Below are positions 41,884 to 53,190 of a stretch of DNA of 64,000 bases, piece after piece. This DNA comes from Angiostrongylus vasorum (lineage: Eukaryota > Nematoda > Chromadorea > Rhabditida > Metastrongylidae), in assembly GCA_018806985.1 (NCBI GenBank), contig JADANN010000309.1, positions 1,674,001 through 1,738,000 of the forward strand, given 5' to 3'. The notes under the pieces were generated by a model. The model had not been told where the DNA came from. It did no database searches and saw nothing but the letters and a program-made list of their open reading frames with translations. Positions within the stretch are counted from its first letter, which is position 1. The number at the start of each line of letters is the position of its first letter. The translations under genes were made by a program, and so were the position numbers.

Positions 41884-44813
41884 GTCGAGGGAAAACGACG
41901 ACATCGTCGAAACCCAGCTAGACAACTGGCTGCCGGAATCGAATGATGAAAGCTACAACCATGAGGTGAACTATACCTCCATTGTGTGCGAAAACTACGC
42001 AAGGCTCAGTCACTTTACTCCAACCTTGACATTCATCTAAAACCACCATCCAGGGCTGCTCTGTGTTAGAGTACTTGGAAAAGCCTTTATTTGAACCAGT
42101 ACATTTTTTGCAATTCGTCCATTTTTTGGCGCCTTCATTTTTGTTCATTGGGTGGCAAAAAAGTTATTTTTTCCTTGATTCAGGTGGAAATCCGGAAAGA
42201 TGCTAGCCATCCAGGTGGTTTGGCTTTTCGAATCATCGGTAGCCGAACGAGTGGAATTTTCATTTCATATGTAGACGATACTTCACAGCAGGCACGTCAC
42301 ATATCGCGAATAAATAAATAGTAGTTTAAAAGGTGTAATACATTGGCTTCCGTACGCATTGCTTCCAATGCATGATCTCTTAGATTGTTAGTCTTGCAAC
42401 ATAAAGTTTTACACGCTAACTTATGCATTAGATGACTAGCTTCTCAACTATTCTGTCTACTGTGCGGTTCCAAGAAAAAACGGTTTTCTGCGCATTACAA
42501 TTCGCAAGAACACTTCTAAAACAAATTTGTTCTTCCCTGGGATTCCCGCGATGACGCGTTTCTTCTAGTACGGATAGACACACACAGAAAACTGTTAGTG
42601 GTGAGGAATATAGCATGGCACCTTTTAAGTCATTCCGAAGGACAAAGTTGATTTTAGTGCATGCGGCGTGCGAAGAAGAAAATTAAAGGAAGTTTGTTAA
42701 AAAAGGACACTCGGTAACGTAACTCAGATTGCTGAGATTTTTTGCAAAACTCGCGTAACAACCTGCCATTAAAAGTATAGAAGGCAGAAAATAAAAAGTA
42801 AAATATCGTGAAACTCAGATTGTTGCTTGCAGGCTTCTCTACTCATGGAGGGAGACCTCATCAAAGGATGTAACGGGAAGGACATGACGGGTTTCACATG
42901 CAACCAGGTAGGATTCAAGAGGTTCCAAAGACATCGATCTCAACCTCTCCAGTGCTCTCATGAAGTGTAGCTTTTAGAGTAACTAATGCTTGAGTCATCT
43001 GAAAAGAAGCTTAATATTGTTCATTAGTTTATATTTCTCATATTTTGTATACAGTTCTTCTTCGCTATGGTTTAGCTTGCAGACGAAGTAGAATAAGGTA
43101 CAGTAATGGTTCAGGCAACTTCATAAATGCATTATATAAGAGCTATGGAATCGGCTATCTGAACTTGACCCTGCTTATAATACTATTGCAAGCCGACCTT
43201 CATTTAACATCCATCCATTTTCATTTCGGTGTGAACTATCAATGTGCCTTATTTCATTAATAAGCTAAAACGAGCTTGTTACGAAACATTTATTTGGGAA
43301 ACGTTTCGACGTTAACAGCACTGGTTCGGTACATCGGTAGGCCACCGCGAGACGTTGTAAAGGCCAGATATGCATTAAATCATCTCCAAACGATGCTGAG
43401 TGAAGTTGAATGCATAACGCATCCCTCATGGATTATCAAGCCAAAGCTTTATCCTTTATCCTTTATCCTTTAAAGTTTCAGCATATAGCAATGATACTAT
43501 ATTATTAACAACAATGATAGGATACTATGCAAACGTATACGTATTATTACAAGATCTTTCATAGTAACAGTAACTAATTAGCTATATCTAAATTACTACT
43601 TTGATTAGGCGGCGTCAATTTTACGATTTGCACTGTTGCACGGAAGTGTGCTGCAATTGCAAATCACTCGAAAAAGCTGTGGATCACTTCTGATGGAGAA
43701 GCGCCGCAGTCTAGCAAGAATCTCGCAAGAGCAGGAGCGGTATCTCGGTGCCGCGTCGTTGGCAGAACTCACCCGGGCCAGCTCGTCCCGAATGTGCCAG
43801 TCCACTTCCTGTCCTGACTATTATTCCAATAACAATGTGTGAGTTACACATATTTCGTACCAACCGCCATCACTTTTTCCTAGTAAAGAAGTAGATGGTA
43901 AAAATGAACTGCTTATGTTTCCAAGCTTAAGTAAACAGCTACATTCAAAACACAACATATGAACAGCTTAAAAATAACCCGCGTTGCAGTTCGTTAATTA
44001 ATATCACATACAAATCTTGAAATTAGTTGGAAGTAACCGGCTTGCAGACCAGTCTAACTGTTCATGAGGGTTGGCATTAAAGTGCTAACAGCTGTGTACT
44101 TACCCTTACCATTCTAGACGAGAAAATCAGGTGAAAACTATGAGTGTCTACGTCGCGACGTTGCCGTTGTACGTAGTCATCGCCTTCCAACAAACTCCAT
44201 GCTTTGTAGCGTCGTTTAGTACCGCTTTACTCGATCATTGTTTGAACAAGGAATAAGCATGACTTCTTATGTAAGAGGTTCGATAATCAAAACCAACCTC
44301 ACGGCGGACTTCTAGTTTGATCGGTCAAACAATGGATGCTGTCAAGCGGTAGTTGCTAGATTTAGCGCGTAGGATTACATAAGAAGCAATTTCTCGCGCA
44401 CTACAACCAGGAAGGAACCCTGGCTGGAATAATAAACAATTTAGAAATAGAACCGACGCTCTGGCCTTAGAATTCCTTAGAAGATATTTATATTGCCACA
44501 TGTGTTTAATTGCAGGCTGGTAGGACTGATTATGCAAAACTCCAAACTGATACGAAAGATAAAGGTGGTAAGACTGCATTGCGACCGAACTTCTCGCATT
44601 TGTGAAAACGATGTGGTATTTATAGGGTGACGAAGAGGCCCAGCTGCTAATGGAACACCAAGAAAAAAGCTCACCGGAACGAATACAATAACCAAATTCT
44701 TATTCACTCCGCTCATAATGTGTTGAGGAGAAATAGGAGATTTTAGAGTGACGTCGGAATGCATCGACAGGAATCCCAACAGATATCATGTATGCAACCA
44801 CAAGTCCTGTATG
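41884..44813 (+). CDS. PDZ-domain protein gene, partial, multi-exon
   Basis: A PDZ domain is assembled from three exons. Exon 42184-42291 (after TTGATTCAG) reads VEIRKDASHPGGLAFRIIGS and GIFISYVDD: strand 1, the GLGF-like carboxylate loop (here GGLAF) and strand 3. Exon 42834-42908 (after TTGCTTGCAG) reads SLLMEGDLIKGCNGKDMTGF, the classical GD.I...NG segment. Exon 43610-43838 gives VNLRFALLHGSVLQLQITRK (last helix and strand), then a Ser/Arg-rich linker, and ends at GTGAGT. The first intron would use a GC donor (GGCACG). The second junction does not keep phase: exon two ends in phase 0, exon three needs two bases. A boundary is therefore misplaced, or a small exon is missing. Candidate further exons: 41884-41965 upstream (NDDIVETQLDNWLPESNDES, phase 0 into the PDZ); 44118-44130, 44516-44567 (RTDYAKLQTDTKDKG) and 44783-44813 downstream, in compatible phases. 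PDZ proteins are scaffolds binding C-terminal peptides. I cannot name the orthologue. Introns carry a SINE-D fragment and a SINE-A. Confidence 0.7.
42735..42805 (+). repeat. SINE-D tail fragment in a PDZ-gene intron
   Basis: GCTGAGATTTTTTGCAAAAC and CCTGCCATTAAAAGTATAGA then AGGCAGAAAATAAAAAG match the SINE-D outer end with the arm deleted. Confidence 0.6.
43290..43472 (+). mobile_element. hammerhead-like remnant joined to a 5'-truncated SINE-A (intronic)
   Basis: 43290-43312 is the GAAAC side of a minus-strand PLE hammerhead-like motif (GGGAAACGTTTCGACGTT). Directly abutting is SINE-A sequence from CAGCACTGGTTCGGTACATC to the tail TTTATCCTTTATCC (43472). Both lie in an intron of the PDZ gene. 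Confidence 0.75.
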
Positions 44814-44959
44814 GTAAGTTTTCTTTCTATCACCATAATGATTCCTACTGTTGTGGTCGAAACTCCCCGGACCGACTTCCTGTTAAAATCGCGATTGGTC
44901 AATAAGTTAACGACTTATTGTTGAAGCGATACGAGTTGTTATCAGAAAATCTACTTACA

Positions 44960-44986
44960 ATGGCTAACGTTTCGCCGCATTTCGTT
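44960..44986 (-). other. hammerhead-like remnant
   Basis: ATGGCTAACGTTTCGCCGCA is the 3' half (GCGGCGAAACGTTAGCC on the minus strand) of the PLE motif. The CTGA half is missing. Confidence 0.45.
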
Positions 44987-45059
44987 TTTTTTTCTATTCA
45001 GAGATTGGAACGGCTCTAATTGATCTACAGTCTATGCAGCCATCTAGCAAACAAAACTT

Positions 45060-46560
45060 GGAGCACAAATCCCAATCACATGAGAAAATCCGACAATCTC
45101 GCTTTTAGCAATCGATTATCGTTGAAATTCAACCCATTATCAGCTATGTAGGTAGGCCAACGGCCAGAATAGCGTGGTTTGTATAACCAGTATTCATACT
45201 GTTGCTGGAACACATCTAAGCCCATCTCACGAACTTTGAATTGTTCATTGATCTTCCGCTAATGCGTCTTTCACTGGAGCGTACGTGATAGAGTCCTTCG
45301 ATGTTGCTTGCCTTTATACAAACGTTGAATGACTAAGCAATGCAACCATCCACGAGCTCTTTATCCAACATGAAAAACTAATAAACATGTATAGCTTGTC
45401 AATTCAACAGTTCTTGGCCCTTATAAAAGGATGCCTAAACTGCTAAATCTTCAAATGGTCAGGAAAATGTTACGCACAAATGAGAGGATTGTCATGGGAG
45501 AGCGGCTAGCACGAGGTCTTGCCATTGCACTTGTGTCTAATCTTGAGGCCTCTATTCTTGGTCTCCATCCGATTCTCTACTCTAGGGCTACGATGACTGT
45601 TTGTCGTTTGTTCAACATGAGAGGAGATGGACAGTTGCTTTCAATTTTTAGGCCAACACTCAGAGTACATAAATTTCACCCGAGACCAAAGAAAAAAACC
45701 TCCATCTTTGAACCTTCACCTTAACCTCTCCAAAAACGGCTATATCAACAAATGGTACCGATCACCAAGTAACAAAAATGTACTGGTTCACTTCTTATTA
45801 ATTACCACTCTTCTCACCTTTCCCACACAAGAAGGGCTTTTGTAAGAAACATATTTCGAAAAACCACCAATGTATGCACGGGGAAAAGAACAGGAGGATT
45901 CCCTGAACATGGTATGGCTAACAACAATTTCCAATGGCTACGGAAAAGGCAACTCCTCGGTATAGGTTCAGTCAAAAGAAACTGCTGAAACTGTAAGTGT
46001 TATGAGGACAAATTCTCGTTTAACCAGCCCTTTATCTTTAACAAAGTAAGGACAGCTATAAGGCGATGTGTAGAAAATGCCGGTCTAGAGAATCCGATAG
46101 CCGTGATTGAAATACGACCGAACACTTCAAATAACGGTAAAGACGACGATTGCATGAGTTTGGGTACGGTATACCTGATTTCTTGTAGGGCTTTTGTTGA
46201 AGAATACGTTGGCAAAACGGCAAGGCCAGTGTGCGTCCTGAGCACTTAGTTGGAAGGCTCAAGATTTTTTTTAAACTCTCTTCTTTCTTAGTCAAGCAGC
46301 AAACTCCACTAGGCACGCACTGAACACGAAGGTATAAGGGAGGAAGATTTTGAAGTAAAAGTCACTGTAGTCGCACAGGAATCCAAATTATCAGTGCGTA
46401 AAAACTCTTTGAACGTTTCGATGAATTCCGAAAATCCAGAAGTGAACCGCACGGAGTGTCTTGCGATAATACGTGAGTTTGCGCCATAACTTGTGCTCAT
46501 GGCGTGAACCAAACACAATCCTCACCGATGTAAGACTTCATGCGGCTGGTTCCCGACAAC
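45060..46560 (+). pseudogene. Penelope-like element: reverse transcriptase and GIY-YIG remnant
   Basis: Reverse-transcriptase text is readable across frames: RTNERIVMGERLARGLAIAL (about 45475), then the catalytic region as GYDDCLSFVQHE in a shifted frame (about 45588). It continues with FLGQHSEYINFTRDQRK and YINKWYRSPSNKNVLVHFLL (45640-45800). The endonuclease begins near 46165 with GTVYLISCRAFVEEYVGKTA and ARPVCVL. The region downstream reads EEDFEVKVTVVAQESKLSVR and NSENPEVNRTECLAIIREF (46335-46485). The YIDD box has lost a residue and the frame is broken several times, so it is inactive. It lies 3' of the last candidate PDZ-gene exon and is followed by a tail interrupted by repeat C. Confidence 0.8.
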
Positions 46561-46962
46561 TGGTGGACTTACTTGATACTTGGACGCCCGTCCTCACTGC
46601 TTGTGCGGGCCCCAGCATAATCATCATTTTTCGGAGATTTGTTGGTTAAGCCGCTGTGGTTCCCTGGAATCCCGAGGACGGCCTGACCAAAATCTGCCCC
46701 CAGGTCGTCACCACGACAGGCAATCGCAGCCCTTGTGGATCAGAGGGAGATTTGCCACCATGCGAGTTTGAGACCAGGACGGTGGTGGATCCTGGTATTG
46801 GTTTACTCCTAGCCAGGCTTCCTAATGGAAGCGCCAGACTCCTTCTCAGTTTGGGAGACCCTGCCAGGGAGGCGAATCCCCCCGCTGTACATCGCAGTCC
46901 GACAGCCAGAAACACCTCCCAGCCACAATGAGGCGGTAAACCGTTGGGAGGTGGTGGACTTA
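46561..46962 (+). mobile_element. repeat C, complete, with 11-bp target-site duplication
   Basis: TGGTGGACTTA flanks the element at 46561-46571 and 46952-46962. The 380-bp body (46572-46951) starts CTTGATACTTGGACGCCCG. It contains TGGATCAGAGGGAG and GTTTGAGACCAGG (weak resemblance to pol III A and B boxes), and ends in a short hairpin (CCTCCCAGCC ... GTTGGGAGG). There is no A-rich tail. It sits in a PLE tail. Confidence 0.85.
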
Positions 46963-47128
46963 TGATGAACAAAACGGTGGGTGTTTAAAGGAAGCCGTTT
47001 ACAATGCGAATGATAATTTACGTATTGCTTTTTCTTCTGATTGTGTTGCGAAAGTGTTTGACTGAATAGACTGTGCGTTAATTTGATCATTCCACGCTCT
47101 GAAGGAGGCAAAACCGCCGAATCTATCG
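46963..47128 (+). mobile_element. PLE tail with decayed hammerhead-like motif
   Basis: AACGGTGGGTGTTTAAAGGA then the motif at 47095-47124 (GCT-CTGAAGG, AGGC-AAAAC-CGCC, then GAAT instead of GAAAC). Confidence 0.6.
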
Positions 47129-47574
47129 GAAAACACCTACATCGCCAATTAGTACCGAAAGCCAAATGACAAAATCACATTTGTTCATTCATCAAATCTT
47201 CTCCCACCCTTCCCGCACACAAAGAGGGCCCTTGCAATAGACATCTTTCGAACACCCATCAAAGTGTGTACAGGAAGAGAACAGAAGGATAAATCCCTGA
47301 ACTTGGCATGTAGCCACTTCCGACGGGTACTTCGTGCTCGGCGCATGTTTGGAGGTGAACACACGCCCTTAAATGACAAGTCTTGTAAAAATAGCACACT
47401 TTCACCTGCTCTTCATTTCCATCGAAGTGGGTGTAGCTGTAAAATGATGTTTAAAAACGACGGATTTAAGGAAGTAAGTAGTAGTGATTGGAAAACAAAC
47501 GAACACCTACGTCGTCAGCTAGTTACTCGTGTTGGCACGAGTAGGTTTTCCACTTGTCCCTACGTAGGCAGCAG
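47129..47574 (+). pseudogene. PLE coding fragment
   Basis: The plus strand reads KITFVHSSNLLPPFPHTKRA-like text, then HQSVYRKRTEG, and in another frame CTGREQKDKSLNLACSHF. This is the segment between the reverse transcriptase and endonuclease, equivalent to 19330-19600 and 45730-45960. Frames are broken. Confidence 0.65.
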
Positions 47575-48690
47575 TAACCTCTTGGATTTTGGTCGCTGCA
47601 TGGAGGGATCACTCTTTCACCATCTTCGTGATGCACGGTAGCCATCGAGTCGGTGATCTTCGTGCTGTACGTTTAACATTCCGAGGAATCCGGTTGCTCA
47701 CGGCTCTTGTACACCAGTTGCCGTTTAGGTGCATCACATGCTCACCCTGCGTGATTTCCAGCATTTTGGCGTGCATAACGTCGTCTCTAATCTTTGTTGT
47801 TGGAGTAGCTCGGAACTTCTGGTTTTCCCTCTTAATTGCCTGATATGAGATAATCGCAGCATCTACTTTCGACTGCACATTCTACAACGTGCATCATGTT
47901 GACTTCCTGACTCAAATGCACATAGCTAGAGCATTCGGCGATACTAATTCTGTTCAGCGCGAATGGTCCATAGGAAGCAAATCCGTTCCCAGTGCATATC
48001 GTTTCCGTGAAATTCAGTCGAAGATCAATCTTTCTACAAACATTGTGGAAACCAGCCAACATTGGTTCTATTTGGCTAATTTTACGAGAACGATATCATC
48101 AGTAAAGCCAATATACTATAATTGCAGACCATCGATTTTCACTTCCATGATGTCCCATTCCAATTTTCGCATGGGGTTCTTCTTCGGGGGAGGTACAGTA
48201 GCATCGCCTTCTAGAAGCCCTCTCTTTAGTCGATGTCAATGTCGTTTTTATAGAATGGTGATAGTTCGTTTGTGAAATTTTCCTCTACCTCACCAAGAAT
48301 CTTTAACTACTGAGTAGGGATGCCTTGGCTGTCCATAGTTCAATAAGCGTTTTTGTACCGGCGGATTCGAAAGCACATTTTAAGTCGGTAAAAGTTTAAC
48401 AGAGCGGTTTCTTGTTCTGTCGCGACACTTCAATGAGTCTAATTATCGTGTGGATGCGGTTCATCGTACTGGATACTTTTCGAAGCCTTGCTTTTTTAAA
48501 TGGCTGTTCTTCGTCGAGTGCTCAGTTAATCCTGTTTAGGATAACTCGAGTGGAAAGTTTATAGATGACATACTGCATACAGACTGGGCGATAGTTGCCG
48601 ATATCGTGAAAATCACCCTTCTTGAACACAGCAGAAACAGGGAGAACATTTCTTGATTCACCTGCTCTCAAAAGGAGCATAAAGTGGCTT
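47575..48690 (-). pseudogene. RTE-clade LINE, 3' half
   Basis: Minus-strand counterpart of 20083-21165. It reads GFTDDIVLVKL (FADD as FTDD, about 48087-48110) and LAGFHNVCRKIDLRLNFTET, then NRISIAECSSYVHLSQEVNM. Upstream, near 48380-48560, text corresponds to the palm region around the ALCFLDLK-like and EQ-GF boxes, with stops. The C-terminal region toward 47575 parallels 20240-20480 (CGTTTAACATTCCGAGGAAT versus CGTTTGACATCCCGAGGAAT). Inactive. Confidence 0.8.
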
Positions 48691-49192
48691 TTGATCCGGG
48701 TTTTATCTCGTGTGCGCCACCTGGGTACGCGCCACGAAGCCTGGCGACTAACCGGCTGGGAATCCCTCAGTTATGGAAATCCGTGGAGCTAATACTGTAT
48801 ATAGTAGTGAACATACATCGTAGCAAATGTCTCTTTGGCAACGTTTGCAATGCTAGTTCAAAAATTCTGTTCCAGAGCCGGCTGCACATGCTCTCTACTC
48901 GCCGGTTGATAACATCACTAAGTCTACAGCCAAGGAAACGATCACTGTCGCCACTCCATCCCAACAACTACAGCTTCATCTGACTCTGGTTATTTCTTTG
49001 TTAGAAAAATCATTATGTGCATACGTTAATTACGTACGAACTGCAACGATTTCTATCGTGTGATTGCTAGTACACTACTCGTCCGACAAGAGGCCTATCT
49101 ACGAAGCAGTGTTCAAGATATACCTTATCCTTCCTAGAGGTAATGGTAATCATAACAATACTGACATTCTGTTGATGTCATGCCTTTAGAGC
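48691..49192. other. no recognisable gene
   Basis: Opposed frames 48684-48983 (plus) and 48767-48967 (minus) lack motifs. Confidence 0.4.
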
Positions 49193-49483
49193 TTATGACG
49201 CTTCGATAAGTGGAGTCAAGGTCACTGAGAGAGGTGCACCTCTACTATTTATTGTGGTATCCATTTCGAAATGACAACCCGAGCCAAGTCTGTAATACAA
49301 CTTATATAAATGGCGGAAAAGATCGCTGTACAAGTTACCCCAGGTAAAGTCCACATAAAACGTCGTATTCACTGTTCCGGAATGCGTAGCCATACAAGCG
49401 AAGTCGCAGGTGGCATTGCTGATTACATATACGACTCGGGAAACGGCGACCAGCGTGCAAAGAATTATGGATGAGCGGATCAT
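49193..49483 (-). CDS. possible secreted protein (signal peptide, Cys pair)
   Basis: From ATG at 49481-49483 the minus frame encodes about 96 residues to a stop. It begins MIRSSIILCTLVAVSRVVYV, a plausible signal peptide. Next comes a short Cys-containing segment (SNATCDFACMATHSGTVNTT), an aromatic-rich middle (YVDFTWGNLYSDLFRHLYKL) and SGCHFEMDTTI before PLSVTLTPLIEAS. It has three Cys after the signal and one N-glycosylation sequon (NAT). A donor-like GGGTAACTTG inside could truncate it as a first exon. Family unknown. The start was taken as the first ATG rather than the upstream TTG. Confidence 0.4.
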   Translation of the reverse strand: MIRSSIILCTLVAVSRVVYVISNATCDFACMATHSGTVNTTFYVDFTWGNLYSDLFRHLYKLYYRLGSGCHFEMDTTINSRGAPLSVTLTPLIEAS

Positions 49484-49495
49484 TAAGAGCGACAA

Positions 49496-50238
49496 ACGGC
49501 ATAATAGTAGCAGATAGATGATAGGAAAAATACCTTCAGTGTGGGATCACTTACGTTAGCAGGCTGCATATGACCCGACGGAACCTGTAAAAGAGCTACA
49601 TATACAGCGGCCAATTAGGATCGTAGGAGGACAGAAATAGCCCAAGCAACAATTGAAATAGGTCCTGAACAAATTGTAACTCCCGACAACACACAAAAGG
49701 ATCGAATTCGTAAGTCTGGGACATAGTAAATAAATGTTCAGTGGAAATATGCATTAACTTTGAAGCAAGAGAAGCATACTAGAATAAGGTACCGACTTCC
49801 AGATTCCCACCTCACCGTAATGTGGTCATTTATCAAGAGCCTTCTATAGTTTGTAACATAACAGTTTCTAGTCTCTACAGCCTACAAACATTATATATAC
49901 AGTTGAACAGAAGGATAGGGTATTGGCCCTACGTAGAATGAGCCCATATCAAAGATATGAAGTTGGAGCATGGACAATGGAGCGGACAAGACCAATAGCT
50001 ACCCGCCAACAAGAAGGTGGATCTTCCTTCGAGAAATCATGAACATCTAAACAACGTAACAAACTGACAACGGACCAGACATTTCAGTCCCGCCTAATTT
50101 CGAGCACATAGGGAACTTTGTCACAGTGGGTAACATTTCAGCCTGAATCTTTAATCGTCACCCTTCTCAAGCTCCTACTCTGGATCTTAGAAATAGTGCT
50201 TAACTCGAAATTTTTACACTTAACCAATAGCAAAAAGA
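49496..50238. other. no recognisable gene
   Basis: AT-rich; no repeat or motif seen. Confidence 0.4.
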
Positions 50239-50867
50239 GTGAACATGCTGGCGATGATATCAAACGGCTTGCTGATATACACGGTGTGTGAAGAAACCAC
50301 ATCCGATAGTTTTAATCAATATAAGAAGCCCAGAGAGCCACCAAGAGACAAGCTTCTATCTAAGGAGAAAACACAGATAAAAGAAAGTCAGTATGAAGAA
50401 AAGAATGGAAATTTTACCATTACAACAAATATTTCGAAATCGGAACCTTACCCGATATTAACAATGATGTTATACCATAGGCTCAAAGAAATAATAATCA
50501 TTTGCTCTACTGCTTTCTACTACACGCACTTTATTCCATTCCTAGATAATCCATCATATTATCCTCACATGTGCCATTCCAGTGCAAATAGTCAACACTA
50601 GTGTATTCTACTACATGTATTCTATGCTATTCGTATGACTACGACAATCCAAATTTCAAGGAAAGTTCAAAGAGAGAACTACGGGAGTCCAACAAACGTT
50701 TTCGTAACACCCACCCCAAATCGTCACCAAACCCTTCGCGCCCAGCATTCTTTTCAAACCAACTCTGGCACATAATCAGCTGGCTACGCACACGGGCGGG
50801 TCAGTTACCAACACCCTCATCAAGTCATGACAATGTGTTCACGACCGCTACACCTAGCTATTCATGA
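50239..50867 (+). CDS. two adjacent open frames, unrecognised
   Basis: Frame one (first ATG 50245) reads MLAMISNGLLIYTVCEETTS, then a charged segment KKPREPPRDKLLSKEKTQIK and ESQYEEKN, then LTMMLYHRLKEIIIICSTAF. It ends at a stop at 50599-50601. Frame two runs 50601-50867 (YDYDNPNFKESSKRELRES; then Pro/Ser-rich). The first has a hydrophobic start followed by a Lys/Glu-rich part, a believable exon. I see no strong splice site or domain, and the purine-rich composition lowers stop frequency. Confidence 0.3.
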
Positions 50868-51519
50868 AAGACAATGCCAAGAAACATCGAACAGGACACT
50901 AACAACATCGCTCTACTGACACAACAAATGAGGAGAATGTTAAGAGAATTGTGAACTACAGGCTTGGCGACACGATCCACCAGTTAAAAAGGCTCGGTAA
51001 TACGTCTACCATCTCAGCACTACAGCAGTATGATGAGCGTCAAAGGTGGGTGACGGTGGAACACCACAGATGTGTCAACGTATTTATCAACCCCTACACA
51101 CTCTCTCAAAAAACCAAGCCATACATCGAAAGACTATAACATAACCGATGCCAACTGGAGAATGCACAACGCGTGTCACATTATAGATAAGTGATAGGAG
51201 ACCTATCACGAGAAACGCCAAACCTCACTCAGATGAGTCCAGAATCAATATCTTCATTCCACTCACAGACAATGACAGAGGGAGGAGGAGGAGACCTCCT
51301 ACATAAAGTGATGTACCTTTACATTTATCTCTTCTTCCTACTTTTTCTTTCCTTCACATGTACTTATCACATCGCAAAAAAACCTTCGCATTTTTGCCTA
51401 AGAAAATCGTTGTATGTTTACCATTTGATGTTCTCATATGTAGTGGAACATAGTCACTAAGCCTACGTGTAGCTCACATTACAATCTTATGTTGGGGTGT
51501 GGAGCACAGCAACTATTCC
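50868..51519. other. no recognisable gene
   Basis: Frames 50951-51139 and 51191-51460 show no motif. Confidence 0.4.
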
Positions 51520-51655
51520 CCGACCCGCATGGTGTGGTGGTGAACGCGTTACTCCCCGGAAAGGACAATAGCGCGTTCGTTTCCACCATAGGCACCTGCG
51601 GTTCAGAGTTTTGCAAATATCTCAGCTTCATTGAAGTTATATTCCCCGAATAGTT
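51520..51655 (+). repeat. SINE-D, right arm with tail
   Basis: CCCGCATGGTGTGGTGGTGA (A-box-like), GCGCGTTCGTTTCCACC (B-box-like), TTTTGCAAATATCTCAGCTT and GAAGTTATATTCCCCGAATA. Only one arm is present. Confidence 0.8.
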
Positions 51656-51740
51656 CCTATTCTTTCATATTATCGTGTAGTCGCATAGTAATTTTGCACT
51701 AACGACATTCATTTTTCCTCATATCACATAGCAATCTAAT

Positions 51741-52022
51741 AAAGATAAAAACGAAAACGCTCTCGGCGTTGGTCAATCATGCGCCATGCATTCGACTTCA
51801 TTAAGCATCGTTTGAAGTGAGTGACTGGATGCATATCTGGCCTTTAAAATGACTCGCAAGTGGCCTGCCGATGTAGCGAATTAGTGCTGCTACCCTCCCA
51901 TACAAGTCCGGTACTAATTTGCTGGCCTCGGAGTGAAGGAAGGCTTGATGAGGTTTAGGTTCCAGCCGGGATCGACCCCATATGTATTGCCGGGCGTCTT
52001 GGACCATTGCGCACATGCTCCC
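51741..52022 (-). mobile_element. SINE-A, diverged full-length
   Basis: In plus coordinates: AAAGATAAAAACG tail, CTCTCGGCGTTGGTCAATCA, GTGCTGCTACCCTCCCATAC and GGTACTAATTTGCTGGCCTC. It ends at the degraded head GGACCATTGCGCACATGCTC. Confidence 0.8.
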
Positions 52023-52129
52023 ACTCAAACAGTCTTACTGTGCGTAAACGTATCCATCTCATTCAGATTAATTTTGCTTGCAATAAACAATCTTTGTCTT
52101 TTTCAATCTCTATGTGAGCGGGAGTTTTT

Positions 52130-52304
52130 TATGTGTTGCCTTGTTCAAAGTCTTCATGCATACCATAAAATGAATGGAGAAAAAAAGTTGTTTGAAAGAG
52201 CGTCTCCTTTATCTGATATGTTTACGAGCGATGATGAAGTGATAGTCGACGAGGGTTTCCTGAAAAATTCAGAAGCTGTGCCAAGCATTACTCCATGTAG
52301 ATGA
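52130..52304 (+). CDS. possible C-terminal exon, acidic
   Basis: After acceptor-like TTGTTCAAAG (or internal Met at 52171) the frame reads MNGEKKLFERASPLSDMFTS and DDEVIVDEGFLKNSEAV, then stops at 52302-52304. Protein-like but unrecognised. Confidence 0.25.
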
Positions 52305-52924
52305 TACAAATTGCAAGCTCTTCCTTCACGTATTCACCATTGTACATTAACCTCAATCTGCTTTCAGGTGCCTTTTAAAACATTAACCCAATCGTGCGGC
52401 CATTATAAGTTAATGTTATCACGAGCTTACATGTGTTTTTAATACGTCAACTTAATAGGAACGTTATCACAAACTTACATGTGGTGTGTAACCACATCGT
52501 TTTGCCATAATAATTCAGGGTTATTACAGCCTTGCATGAATCCCCCAGAAGTAGTGGTCTTTTGCACCAGTACTAATGTATTCTACATCACACATGCAGT
52601 TCACATTGCTCCAACAACCTATGGAAGAGCTTCTATCTCATTTCGAAGCATCCTCTTACGAACCAGTCGTATACTCACTCATTGACCCTGCTCCCAGATA
52701 GCCGCTTGCATTGATTCGGTGTTGGCATATCGGTGTTCTTGCATTATTATCATAATTATTGTCAATATAAGCGAGTTAATTACCCTAGTTTTGAAATACT
52801 GCTTTTTAATAGCATTGTAAAAGTCCCGCCTGGAAATCACTACGAAGTCAAACATTTTACTTCGAGCCAATGACTACTTGGTGTCGAGTACTGACCAGAA
52901 GACCTAATTTAAACTAGCAGTTGC
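52305..52924. other. no recognisable gene
   Basis: Frames 52479-52685 and 52679-52870 without motif. Confidence 0.4.
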
Positions 52925-53190
52925 TACCGTTTTAGTAAGTACTTTAGTAAGTAGTTTTGTAAGTACATAATGTACGTTAGTAGACGTCAATCACATCACG
53001 ATCGTTTCCTTTTCAGAGAGTTCACTAGATGGGTAACATTCTTAAGAGGGCCAGTGTGAGTGGTCATGGTAAAGCGCTCGTTGTGCACAACGGCTGTTAA
53101 TTTTCTGTCCTTGAGTTCTATGAAAAGTATTACTGAAAAGCGAATTACTTGAATTCTCTAGGAGACTACCGTTGATCACAAGATCTTCAC
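52925..53190 (+). repeat. dispersed duplication, uninterrupted copy (partner 6710-7200)
   Basis: GAGAGTTCACTAGATGGGTA, ACATTCTTAAG then directly CCAGTGTGAGTGGTCATGG and GAGTTCTATGAAAAGTATTA. It supplies the empty site for the insertion at 6811-7042. Confidence 0.75.

Noticed and set aside
46572..46951. Repeat C as a Helitron because of its 3' hairpin
   Set aside because: An 11-bp target duplication flanks it, and the canonical Helitron ends (5' TC, 3' CTRR) are not both present.
47889..48275. 128-codon plus frame
   Set aside because: It is antisense to an RTE reverse-transcriptase remnant on the minus strand.
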